Source: Comamonadaceae bacterium
Lineage (GTDB): Bacteria > Pseudomonadota > Gammaproteobacteria > Burkholderiales > Burkholderiaceae_C
Reading direction: 5' to 3'
DNA length: 20,627 nt
Assembly: GCA_947464665.1 (NCBI GenBank)
Contig: CANHXV010000011.1
Span: forward strand, 1-20,627
The notes beneath the pieces are model-generated. The model saw nothing but the letters and a program-made list of their open reading frames with translations, was not told where the DNA came from and did not search any database. Positions 7,658 through 14,768 of this stretch are shown in pieces. The translations under genes were made by a program, and so were the position numbers. How positions within the stretch are numbered: the first letter of the stretch is position 1; every line of letters starts with the position of its first letter.

Positions 7658-8575
7658 ATGGAATTTCAAAAGACTCCTGGCTGGCTAGATTGGTACGCCG
7701 GTCCAAGCAAACCCAAATTCAAACTACCTGCAGGCGCGGTGGATGCTCATTGCCACGTGTTTGGCCCAGGCGCCGAGTTTCCCTTCGCACCAGAGCGCAA
7801 GTACACACCCTGCGATGCCTCCAAGCAACAACTTTATGCGCTGCGCGATCACTTGGGATTTGCCCGCAACATCGTGGTTGGCGCCAGTTGTCATGGCTCT
7901 GACAATAGCGCTACTGTTGATGCTTTGCTCAATTCAAATGGCATGGCACGCGGTATCGCGACGGTCAAACGCAGTGTCACCGACGAAGAATTGCAAGCCA
8001 TGCACGATGCCGGTGTGCGCGGTGTGCGCTTTAATTTCATCAAACGTTTGGTTGACTTCACACCCAAAGACGAGCTTATGGAAATTGCAGGTCGCATTGC
8101 CAAGCTAGGCTGGCATGTGGTTATTTATTTCGAAGCAGTCGATCTGCCTGAGTTGTGGGATTTCTTCTCAGGCCTCCCCACAGCAGTGGTGGTCGATCAC
8201 ATGGGCACACCCGATGTGAAACTGCCGGTAGACGGCCCTCAGTTCCAATTGTTTTTAAAGTTCATGCGCGAGCACCACAACGTCTGGTGCAAAGTCACTT
8301 GCCCTGAGCGCTTGTCTGTGACGGGTGCGCCTGCTTTAAATGGTGAGCAAAACGCATACCAAGATGTCGTGCCGTTCGCCAAGGCCATTGTTGACGAGTT
8401 TCCAGATCGTGTGCTGTGGGGTACCGACTGGCCGCATCCCAATTTGAAAAAGCACATGCCCGATGACGGGCTGTTGGTGGACTTTATTCCGCACATTGCC
8501 ACCTCGCCTGAGTTGCAGCAAAAGTTATTGGTCATCAACCCCATGCGCCTTTATTGGCCAGAGGAGACAATTTAA
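7658..8575 (+). CDS. ligI: 2-pyrone-4,6-dicarboxylate lactonase (PmdD/LigI)
   Basis: This 305-residue amidohydrolase opens 2-pyrone-4,6-dicarboxylate to 4-oxalomesaconate. H31 and H33 in GAVDAHCHVFGPG, H181 in VVVDHMGTP, and D257 in VLWGTDWPHPN line up with the active-site residues of Sphingobium LigI (H31, H33, H180, D248 as I recall), an unusual amidohydrolase that needs no metal. Arg-rich RGVRFNFIKR (121-130) fits binding of the dicarboxylate. The ATG at 7658 with GAAG upstream is chosen; a TTG at 7646 would add only four residues. The stop codon overlaps the ligA start by one base (TAATG), so the two genes are likely translationally coupled. Confidence 0.93.
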   Translation: MEFQKTPGWLDWYAGPSKPKFKLPAGAVDAHCHVFGPGAEFPFAPERKYTPCDASKQQLYALRDHLGFARNIVVGASCHGSDNSATVDALLNSNGMARGIATVKRSVTDEELQAMHDAGVRGVRFNFIKRLVDFTPKDELMEIAGRIAKLGWHVVIYFEAVDLPELWDFFSGLPTAVVVDHMGTPDVKLPVDGPQFQLFLKFMREHHNVWCKVTCPERLSVTGAPALNGEQNAYQDVVPFAKAIVDEFPDRVLWGTDWPHPNLKKHMPDDGLLVDFIPHIATSPELQQKLLVINPMRLYWPEETI

Positions 8576-9015
8576 TGGCGCTCGATAAACCTTATCTGGA
8601 TGTCCCTGGCACCATCATTTTTGATACTGAACAAAGCCGCAAAGGCTATTGGATCAATCAGTTTTGCATGTCGCTTATGAAGGCTGAAAATCGCGAACGA
8701 TTCAAATCCAACGAGCGCGCTTATTTGGACGAATGGGCCATGACCGAAGAGCAAAAACAAGCCATCATGGCGCGCGATCTGAACTGGTGCATGCGCACGG
8801 GAGGCAACATTTATTTCTTGGCCAAAATTGGCGCCACCGATGGCAAGAGTTTCCAACAAATGGCAGGCTCCATGACGGGCATGACGGAGGATGAGTATCG
8901 CAACATGATGATCAATGGAGGGCGCTCGGTCGAGGGCAACCGTTTTGTTGGTGAGAACGGTGATGCTCAAACTCAAAATCAACCGCAAGGCTCTGCCGGC
9001 AAGAAAGCACACTGA
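8575..9015 (+). CDS. ligA: Protocatechuate 4,5-dioxygenase alpha (small) subunit (PmdA/LigA)
   Basis: This 146-residue protein is the small, non-catalytic subunit of the extradiol dioxygenase that cleaves protocatechuate between C4 and C5. PGTIIFDTEQSRKGYWINQF near the start and WCMRTGGNIYFLAKIGATDG (71-90) are characteristic LigA segments; the small subunit closes over the active site of the beta subunit. The last 20 residues are polar and probably disordered. The ATG overlaps the ligI stop by one base and has a strong GAGGAG ribosome-binding site eight bases upstream. The ligB gene begins two bases after its stop, as expected for subunits made in equal amounts. Confidence 0.95.
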   Translation: MALDKPYLDVPGTIIFDTEQSRKGYWINQFCMSLMKAENRERFKSNERAYLDEWAMTEEQKQAIMARDLNWCMRTGGNIYFLAKIGATDGKSFQQMAGSMTGMTEDEYRNMMINGGRSVEGNRFVGENGDAQTQNQPQGSAGKKAH

Positions 9016-9017
9016 TC

Positions 9018-9881
9018 ATGGCCAAAATCACAGCCTCCGTTTTTACATCACATGTTCCGGCCATTGGCGCAGCCCTAGATTTAGGAAAAACCCAAGAAGC
9101 CTATTGGCAACCCTTGTTTGCAGGTTACGAATATGGCAAGCAATGGATGAAAGACAACAAACCAGATGTCATTTTCTTGGTCTACAACGACCATGCAACT
9201 GCATTCAGCTTGGACTTCATTCCTACATTTGCCATCGGTACGGCCGAACATTTTCAGCCAGCTGATGAAGGTTGGGGTCCCCGACCTGTGCCAGTGGTTA
9301 AAGGCCATCCGGAATTGGCTTCGCACATCGCACAATCAGTCATTCAGCAAGACTTTGACCTCACCATTGTGAACAAAATGGACGTTGACCATGGCCTCAC
9401 AGTGCCTTTGTCCTTAATGTGTGGCCAGCCTCCTGCAGACAAGTTTGAATGGCCATGTCCTGTCATTCCATTTGCTGTGAACGTAGTGCAGTACCCTGTA
9501 CCAAGTGGTCAGCGTTGCTTTAATTTGGGCAAAGCCATTCGCAAAGCCATTGAAACCTACGATGAGGACATCAATGTTCACATCTGGGGCACAGGTGGTA
9601 TGAGTCACCAACTCCAAGGCGCGCGGGCAGGGTTGATCAACAAGGAATTTGACAGCGCATTTTTAGACAAGCTCATCAGCGATCCACAAGGCGCGGCCGA
9701 CATACCGCATATCAACTATGTGCGCGAGGCTGGCAGTGAGGGCATTGAATTGGTCATGTGGCTCATTGCACGTGGTGCTATGAACGATGTTGCTGGTGGC
9801 CAAGCGCCCACGCTGAAACAGCGCTTCTACCATGTACCAGCTTCCAACACGGCTGTGGGTCATGTCATCTTAGAAAATTAA
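9018..9881 (+). CDS. ligB: Protocatechuate 4,5-dioxygenase beta (catalytic) subunit (PmdB/LigB)
   Basis: This 287-residue protein is the catalytic subunit of the Fe(II) extradiol dioxygenase, giving 4-carboxy-2-hydroxymuconate-6-semialdehyde. H12 (TSHVPAIG) and H59 (YNDHATAF) are the iron histidines, E241 in REAGSEGIELVMW is the expected iron glutamate, and H197 in GTGGMSHQL corresponds to the catalytic His195 of Sphingobium LigB. Length and motif spacing are normal and nothing is truncated. It belongs to the type II extradiol (LigB) superfamily, which also includes gallate and 2,3-dihydroxyphenylpropionate dioxygenases. The separate LigA subunit and the complete set of downstream enzymes point to protocatechuate, though gallate could be a side substrate. 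Confidence 0.96.
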   Translation: MAKITASVFTSHVPAIGAALDLGKTQEAYWQPLFAGYEYGKQWMKDNKPDVIFLVYNDHATAFSLDFIPTFAIGTAEHFQPADEGWGPRPVPVVKGHPELASHIAQSVIQQDFDLTIVNKMDVDHGLTVPLSLMCGQPPADKFEWPCPVIPFAVNVVQYPVPSGQRCFNLGKAIRKAIETYDEDINVHIWGTGGMSHQLQGARAGLINKEFDSAFLDKLISDPQGAADIPHINYVREAGSEGIELVMWLIARGAMNDVAGGQAPTLKQRFYHVPASNTAVGHVILEN

Positions 9882-9903
9882 AATTGAACTGAGGAATAAT
9901 CAA

Positions 9904-10863
9904 ATGTCTAAATCAATCAAAGTTGCTTTAGCAGGTGCTGGTGCATTCGGCATCAAGCACTTGGATGGCATCAAGAACATCGATGACGTTGAAGTGGTCT
10001 CCTTGATCGGTCGTGAATTCGAAAAAACCAAGGAAGTGGCCGACAAATACGGAATTTCTCATGTCACCACAGACTTGGCTGCCAGCCTGGCACTACCCGA
10101 AGTTGATGCCGTCATTTTGTGCACCCCAACTCAAATGCACGCATCGCAATCTATCGATTGTTTAAAAGCTGGCAAGCATGTGCAAGTTGAAATTCCCTTG
10201 GCAGACAGCTGGAAGGATGCAGACGAAGTGGTTCGCATTGCCAAAGAAGTTGGCAAGGTGGCCATGTGCGGCCACACGCGTCGTTTCAATCCAAGTCACC
10301 AGTGGGTGAACCATCAAATCAAAGCAGGGAAGTTCAACATTCAGCAAATGGATGTGCAAACCTACTTCTTTAGACGAACCAACATGAACGCTCTGGGTCA
10401 AGCCAGAAGTTGGACTGATCACTTGCTGTGGCACCATGCCGCGCACACAGTAGACTTGTTTGCTTACCAGGCTGGTAGCCCAATTGTGAAAGCCAACGCG
10501 GTACAAGGCCCCATCCATCCGACCTTGGGCATAGCCATGGACATGAGCATTCAATTGCAAGCGGCCAATGGCGCTATATGTACTTTGAGCTTGTCGTTCA
10601 ACAACGATGGTCCCTTGGGAACTTTTTTCCGCTACATCGGTGACACAGGCACATTTTTGGCGCGTTACGACGACTTGTACACCGGCAAGGAGGAGAAAAT
10701 TGATGTGTCAAAAGTGGATGTATCGATGAATGGCATTGAGTTGCAAGACAGAGAGTTCTTTGCCGCCATTCAAGAAGGCCGCGAGCCAAACTCTAGTGTG
10801 GCGCAAGTCTTACCTTGCTACAAAGTGCTGCACAATTTAGAGTTGCAACTTAACGCCCATTGA
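9904..10863 (+). CDS. ligC: 4-carboxy-2-hydroxymuconate-6-semialdehyde dehydrogenase (PmdC/LigC), Gfo/Idh/MocA family
   Basis: This 319-residue NAD(P)-dependent enzyme oxidises the ring-cleavage product, in its hemiacetal form, to 2-pyrone-4,6-dicarboxylate. The N-terminal Rossmann fold shows GAGAFGIKHL (11-20), CTPTQMHA (73-80) and E96 in VQVEIPLAD, the counterpart of the EKP motif in the Gfo/Idh/MocA family. A second alpha/beta domain follows, with a histidine-rich TDHLLWHHAAH segment (171-181), probably at the active site. GAGGAA lies eight bases before the ATG. It is the last gene of the operon, 22 bases after ligB, as in the Comamonas order. The family is broad, so the specific call rests on gene context. 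Confidence 0.93.
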   Translation: MSKSIKVALAGAGAFGIKHLDGIKNIDDVEVVSLIGREFEKTKEVADKYGISHVTTDLAASLALPEVDAVILCTPTQMHASQSIDCLKAGKHVQVEIPLADSWKDADEVVRIAKEVGKVAMCGHTRRFNPSHQWVNHQIKAGKFNIQQMDVQTYFFRRTNMNALGQARSWTDHLLWHHAAHTVDLFAYQAGSPIVKANAVQGPIHPTLGIAMDMSIQLQAANGAICTLSLSFNNDGPLGTFFRYIGDTGTFLARYDDLYTGKEEKIDVSKVDVSMNGIELQDREFFAAIQEGREPNSSVAQVLPCYKVLHNLELQLNAH

Positions 10864-10896
10864 AATTTAACCTGTTCGCCAGCTTGTAAATTTTTT
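10863..10896 (+). terminator. Possible weak terminator after ligC
   Basis: AAATTTA (10863-10869) can pair with TAAATTT (10887-10893), with a small inner CTG/CAG stem, and the 3' arm runs into a tract of T (10891-10896). The outer stem is all A-T, so termination may be inefficient. Confidence 0.3.
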
Positions 10897-10905
10897 GCTT
10901 GCCTG

Positions 10906-10934
10906 TTGACTAGCTGATGTGTTCATTTGATAAT
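10906..10934 (+). promoter_or_regulatory. Sigma70-like promoter of tetR
   Basis: TTGACT (10906-10911) and GATAAT (10929-10934) are separated by exactly 17 bases and differ from the consensus boxes at one position each. Transcription would start near 10941, inside the downstream palindrome, giving a leader of under 20 bases before the tetR ATG at 10958. No clear Shine-Dalgarno is seen in that leader. Confidence 0.7.
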
Positions 10935-10952
10935 TAACCAGCTGGTACATTA
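10931..10952. promoter_or_regulatory. Candidate TetR operator overlapping the tetR promoter
   Basis: The perfect palindrome ACCAGCTGGT (10937-10946) is flanked, after a two-base mismatch on each side, by TAAT (10931-10934) and ATTA (10949-10952), giving a 22-base interrupted inverted repeat. It overlaps the -10 box and predicted transcription start, so a bound repressor would block RNA polymerase. The right part, GTACATTA, recurs upstream of dctQ at 11713-11720. Confidence 0.55.
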
Positions 10953-10957
10953 TTCAA

Positions 10958-11614
10958 ATGGCAACACCTTCAAAAAATCTTTCACAGTCAAGCGTGGGGC
11001 GAACCAACGATCCAGAACGGACGATGGCTGAAATTCTGACCATAGCAACCTCAGAATTTGCAGCCAAAGGTCTTGCGGGTGCTCGCATCGATGAAATCGC
11101 CGCAGCCACACGCACCAGCAAGCGCATGATTTACTACTATTTCGGTAGCAAAGAAGGCTTGTATGTTGCTGTGTTGGAAGCGGCTTACAGCCGCATGCGA
11201 AAAATAGAAGCTGATTTGCATTTGAGTGATTTAGATCCCGCAATTGCTTTGCAACGTTTGGTAGAGTTCACCTACGACCACCACCAAGGCAATGAAGACT
11301 TCATTCGTTTGGTCATGAGTGAGAATGTGCAGCGGGGTGAATACTTGGCCCAAAGCCAAGAAATTCAAAAACTAAATGGTTCAGCACTTCAAACCGTTCA
11401 AGAGGTCTACGATCGTGGCGTTCAGCAAGGTACCTTCAAGAAGGGGTTGACACCCTTGGAAATTCACTCTGCAATTTCCGCCTTGACATTTTTCAATGTA
11501 TCCAACCGTCACACATTTGGCCTGATTTTTAAAGGCAAATCGGCTCAGGGCAAAGCTCAGACCCTCAAAAAATCCCAAGTGGTTGAACTGATCAACGCCT
11601 ATGTACGTTTGTAA
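10958..11614 (+). CDS. TetR/AcrR-family transcriptional regulator
   Basis: This 218-residue protein has a TetR-type DNA-binding domain at about residues 20-70: ILTIATSEFAAKGLAGARIDEIA, then TRTSKRMIYYYFGSKEGLY, the recognition helix and the hallmark YYYFGSKE turn. The remaining 150 residues form the helical ligand-binding and dimer domain. The first 20 residues are a polar tail. The ATG at 10958 gives this tail; a later in-frame ATG (11024) would remove it but would cut close to the first helix. It sits between the ring-cleavage operon and the TRAP operon, with operator-like elements upstream of itself and of dctQ. This suggests that it represses itself and the transporter, with release by the transported acid or a catabolite. 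The ligand is not identifiable. Confidence 0.92.
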   Translation: MATPSKNLSQSSVGRTNDPERTMAEILTIATSEFAAKGLAGARIDEIAAATRTSKRMIYYYFGSKEGLYVAVLEAAYSRMRKIEADLHLSDLDPAIALQRLVEFTYDHHQGNEDFIRLVMSENVQRGEYLAQSQEIQKLNGSALQTVQEVYDRGVQQGTFKKGLTPLEIHSAISALTFFNVSNRHTFGLIFKGKSAQGKAQTLKKSQVVELINAYVRL

Positions 11615-11700
11615 TCATGCGTGAGCTTGGACATTCAATTTAGTCATAACTGATAGCGATCCCATGAGTTTCGATCTAGGGTAATCACCTATCTTAAAAA

Positions 11701-11720
11701 ACTAACTAGTTCGTACATTA
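11701..11720. promoter_or_regulatory. Candidate TetR operator upstream of dctQ
   Basis: CTAACTAGTTCGTACATTA (11702-11720) matches TTAACCAGCTGGTACATTA upstream of tetR at 15 of 19 positions. AACTAGTT (11704-11711) is a perfect palindrome, extended by an outer AC/GT pair after one mismatch. Being in front of both tetR and the TRAP operon, the element is a good candidate for the regulator's binding site. No convincing promoter boxes were identified here. Confidence 0.5.
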
Positions 11721-11750
11721 ATGGATTCAAGCCAGTTCTTAGGAATCTGA

Positions 11751-12278
11751 ATGAGCCGTATTTTTGACTTCACCTGCAAAACCATTGAATACATGATTGC
11801 CGCATGCATGGCAGGCATGGTTGTGTTGGTTTTTGGCAATGTGATGCTACGTTATGGCTTCAACTCCGGCATCACGCTTTCTGAAGAGTTGTCTCGTTGG
11901 TTGTTTGTGTGGATGACATTTTTAGGTGCCATTGTGGCGCTTCGCAAGCATGAGCATTTGGGCACTGACATGCTGATAGGGCGCTTAGGGCCAAAGGGCA
12001 AAAAAATTTGCATGGGTATTTCACAACTGCTCATGATGTTCATCTGCGTATTGTTGTTCAAAGGCGCATATGAGCAAGCGGTGATTAATTGGACAAGCAC
12101 CAGTGCCGTGATGGAAGCTTCACTCAGTTGGGTGTATTTTCCTGGAATTATTTTTGCTGTCTTGGGTGGTCTCATGATTGCAATGGACTTCCTTCAGCTG
12201 CTGAGTGGTCAAACTCAGGAGAGCAGCCTGACGATGTTTCAAGAGTCCGAAGAAAAGCCGCACAACGGCTTCCATTGA
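11751..12278 (+). CDS. dctQ: TRAP transporter small permease subunit DctQ
   Basis: This 175-residue protein has four hydrophobic segments (about 13-33, 50-65, 85-107 and 127-150) and the DctQ-type sequence TLSEELSRWLFVWMTFLGA near 40-60, including the conserved acidic and Arg-Trp residues. It is the small inner-membrane subunit that pairs with DctM in sodium-driven uptake of organic acids. A TAGGAA ribosome-binding site precedes the ATG by several bases. It is the first gene of a dctQ-dctM-dctP unit. The C-terminus is polar and charged. Confidence 0.93.
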   Translation: MSRIFDFTCKTIEYMIAACMAGMVVLVFGNVMLRYGFNSGITLSEELSRWLFVWMTFLGAIVALRKHEHLGTDMLIGRLGPKGKKICMGISQLLMMFICVLLFKGAYEQAVINWTSTSAVMEASLSWVYFPGIIFAVLGGLMIAMDFLQLLSGQTQESSLTMFQESEEKPHNGFH

Positions 12279-12299
12279 GCTAGCTCTAAGGATTCATCA

Positions 12300-13577
12300 A
12301 TGACCATTTCCATTTTCATTCTCTCTTTGTTGGGTGCCATGGCTTTGGGTGTCCCCATTGCATTTGCATTGTTAATTTGCGGTGTCGCTTTGATGTTGCA
12401 CTTGAACATGTTTGACGCCCAAATTTTGGCGCAAAATTTAATCGAAGGCTCCAACAGTTTCCCTCTTTTGGCCGTACCATTTTTCATGTTAGCGGGCGAA
12501 ATCATGAATGCTGGCGGTCTTTCGCGCCGCATTGTCAACTTCGCCATGGCTTGTGTGGGACACATCAAGGGCGGCTTAGGCTATGTCACCATCATGGCAG
12601 CCGTCATCATGGCGGCGCTGTCTGGCTCTGCTGTGGCCGATGCTGCAGCATTGGCTTCTCTTTTGTTGCCTATGATGGTTGCAGCTGGTCATGATCGCGC
12701 TCGTTCTGCGGGTCTGATCGCCTCGGCGGGCATCATTGCCCCAGTGATCCCTCCCAGCATTGGCTTCGTGATTTTTGGTGTGGCGGGCAATGTGTCCATT
12801 TCTAAACTGTTCATGGCAGGCATTGTTCCCGGCATCTTGCTCGGTGCTGCGCTGTGGGTCACTTGGTGGTGGCTTGCCAGAAAAGAAGTTGTCCATGTGC
12901 CACCTCGCAAGTCGATGCTTGAAATTGGCGTTGCGATGAAGGAAGCCACTTGGGCACTCGTCTTGCCCTTGATCGTTGTATTTGGTTTGAAGTTTGGTGT
13001 GTTCACGCCCACTGAGGCTGCTGTTGTCGCTGCAGTCTATGCAATCTTCATCTCTACCTTCATCTACAAAGAGCTAAGTTTGAAGTCCTTACTCCCTTTG
13101 TTTGTCAATGCGGCAAAAACCAGTGCCATTGTGATGTTCTTGGTGGCCGCTGCCATGGTTTCTGCATGGCTTATTACTGTGGCCAACTTGCCAGCTCAAT
13201 TGATTTCATTGCTGCAACCCTTGCTAGACAGTCCTCGCTTGCTCATGCTGACCATCATGGTCATCACCATGATCGTTGGAACAGCACTAGACATGACACC
13301 CACCATTTTGTTGTTAACTCCCGTTTTAATGCCGGTGGTGAAAGCGGCTGGGATTGACCCTGTTTATTTTGGTGTTCTGTTCATCATCAATAACGCGATT
13401 GGTTTGATCACGCCGCCAGTAGGTACAGTGCTCAATGCGGTGGCGGGCGTTGGCAAGATCAGTATGGATGAAGTGACTCGAGGCGTTCTGCCTTTTATGG
13501 TGGCTCAATTCACCATCATGTTTGCCATGGTTGCCTTTCCAGCCTTGGTCATGGTGCCTGCACGGTGGTTTTATTGA
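12300..13577 (+). CDS. dctM: TRAP transporter large permease subunit DctM
   Basis: This 425-residue membrane protein has the length and the dozen or so hydrophobic segments of the DctM ion-transporter subunit. Recognisable family stretches include LLAVPFFMLAGEIMNAGGLSRR (residues about 57-78), ALSGSAVADAAALASLLLP (105-123), SAGIIAPVIPPSIGFVIFG (141-160), TPTEAAVVAAVYA, and NNAIGLITPPVGTVLN near 363-378. It forms the substrate and sodium pathway in the inner membrane together with DctQ. AAGGA precedes the ATG, 21 bases after dctQ. The substrate is set mainly by DctP and cannot be read here. Confidence 0.96.
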   Translation: MTISIFILSLLGAMALGVPIAFALLICGVALMLHLNMFDAQILAQNLIEGSNSFPLLAVPFFMLAGEIMNAGGLSRRIVNFAMACVGHIKGGLGYVTIMAAVIMAALSGSAVADAAALASLLLPMMVAAGHDRARSAGLIASAGIIAPVIPPSIGFVIFGVAGNVSISKLFMAGIVPGILLGAALWVTWWWLARKEVVHVPPRKSMLEIGVAMKEATWALVLPLIVVFGLKFGVFTPTEAAVVAAVYAIFISTFIYKELSLKSLLPLFVNAAKTSAIVMFLVAAAMVSAWLITVANLPAQLISLLQPLLDSPRLLMLTIMVITMIVGTALDMTPTILLLTPVLMPVVKAAGIDPVYFGVLFIINNAIGLITPPVGTVLNAVAGVGKISMDEVTRGVLPFMVAQFTIMFAMVAFPALVMVPARWFY

Positions 13578-13596
13578 TCAATTTTTGTTTTTTCTC

Positions 13597-13629
13597 TCTA
13601 CGGTCTGTTCGGGTACGCCAGACCGTGGA
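13597..13629 (+). other. Intercistronic hairpin between dctM and dctP
   Basis: ACGGTCTG (13600-13607) pairs perfectly with CAGACCGT (13619-13626) around an 11-base loop, and one wobble plus two more pairs extend the stem to 11. No T-tract follows, so it does not look like a terminator. GTACGCC in the loop (13613-13619) can also pair with GGCGTAC (13640-13646), an alternative fold. Hairpins at this place often protect or process mRNA so that the binding protein is made in excess over the permease. Confidence 0.5.
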
Positions 13630-13675
13630 ATCCTTGTTCGGCGTACGACCATCTACTTCATCAGGAGACACTGAC

Positions 13676-14671
13676 ATGAAACGTGTTTTTATCAAGACTG
13701 TTCTGGCCGCTGTTACTTTGGCTGCCATGGGCGTTGCATCCGCGCAAGACAAAACCATCAAGTTTGCGAATCAAAATGCCGTAGGCCACCCCATTGTGCA
13801 AGGCATGGAAAAGTTCAAAGAGATTGTTGAAAAGCAATCTGGCGGAAAAATCAAGGTCAATGTTTTCCCAGGCGGTGCCTTGGGAAGCGACCAAGCCAAT
13901 GTATCAGCCATCCAGGGTGGCACTTTGGAAATGGCCGCTATGAACTCTGGTATTTTTGCCAGCCAAGTCAAAGACTTTGCCGTGTTCGATTTCCCTTTCA
14001 TGTTTGCCAGCGGCAAAGAAGCTGATGTGGTGGTAGATGGTGCATTCGGTAAAAAAATGCACGCCAAGTTGGAAGAAAAAGGTTTGGTAGGTTTGGGCTA
14101 CTACGAACTTGGCTTTCGCCACATGTCCAACAGCAAGCGAGCTATTAACAAAGTCTCAGACATCGACGGTCTGAAATTGCGCGTGATTCCTAACCCAATT
14201 AACGTGGACTGGGTCAAGGCTCTGGGCGCAAACCCAACACCCCTGCCATTCCCTGAATTGTATGCAGCGCTTGAGCAAAAGGCTGTCGACGGACAAGAAA
14301 ATCCAGTCGCTACTATCAACGGCGCCAAGCTCTATGAAGTGCAAAAAAACTTGGCTTTGACAGGTCACCAATACAATCCACAGTCAGTGGTCATCAGCAA
14401 AAAGTTTTGGGATACCCTGTCTGCAGCCGAAAAGAAAATTATGTCTGACGCTGTGGCTGAATCTTCTAAATTCCAGCGCACCACTGCGCGTGCATTGGAA
14501 GCTGGCACCCTGGAAGGTTTGAAAAAGAACGGCATGGCTGTGACCACTTTGCCAGATTCAGAAATGGCCATCTTGCGCGACAAAATGAAACCAGTCATTG
14601 CCAAGCATGGCGAAGCCATTGCGGCGACGGTGGCTGAGCTGCAAGCTGAACTGACCAAATTGCGCAAGTAA
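13676..14671 (+). CDS. dctP: TRAP transporter substrate-binding protein DctP
   Basis: This 331-residue periplasmic protein has a clear signal peptide: K2-R3, a hydrophobic core to residue 20, and cleavage after ASA at 23. The mature protein shows DctP-family features: FPGGALGSDQANVSAIQGGTLEM-type segment (64-86), R148 in LGFRHMSN, and LKLRVIPNP with R169, the conserved arginine that binds the ligand carboxylate. FPELYAALEQKAVDGQENP (192-210) is the family signature. The ATG at 13676 has AGGAG upstream and gives the signal peptide; the open frame extending back to 13565 lacks one. Its position beside protocatechuate and shikimate genes suggests a hydroaromatic or aromatic acid ligand, which is inference. 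A terminator follows. Confidence 0.94.
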   Translation: MKRVFIKTVLAAVTLAAMGVASAQDKTIKFANQNAVGHPIVQGMEKFKEIVEKQSGGKIKVNVFPGGALGSDQANVSAIQGGTLEMAAMNSGIFASQVKDFAVFDFPFMFASGKEADVVVDGAFGKKMHAKLEEKGLVGLGYYELGFRHMSNSKRAINKVSDIDGLKLRVIPNPINVDWVKALGANPTPLPFPELYAALEQKAVDGQENPVATINGAKLYEVQKNLALTGHQYNPQSVVISKKFWDTLSAAEKKIMSDAVAESSKFQRTTARALEAGTLEGLKKNGMAVTTLPDSEMAILRDKMKPVIAKHGEAIAATVAELQAELTKLRK

Positions 14672-14719
14672 TTTAGGCCATCACCAGGTCCTACAGCAGA
14701 CCCTTTATGTCCTCACATT

Positions 14720-14757
14720 GCGAAGTTTCTAAGCTTGTCTTGGAGCTTCGCTTTTTT
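14720..14757 (+). terminator. Rho-independent terminator after dctP
   Basis: GCGAAG (14720-14725) pairs with CTTCGC (14746-14751), and the stem can continue inward for four more pairs including two G-U. Six T follow directly (14752-14757). It lies only 11 bases before the next start codon, so it separates the TRAP genes from the shikimate genes and could act as an attenuator for them. Confidence 0.75.
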
Positions 14758-14768
14758 ATTTCTAGATC

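Noticed and set aside
13565..13675. A longer N-terminus for DctP
   Set aside because: It would bury the signal peptide and includes the intercistronic hairpin; the ATG at 13676 has a good ribosome-binding site.
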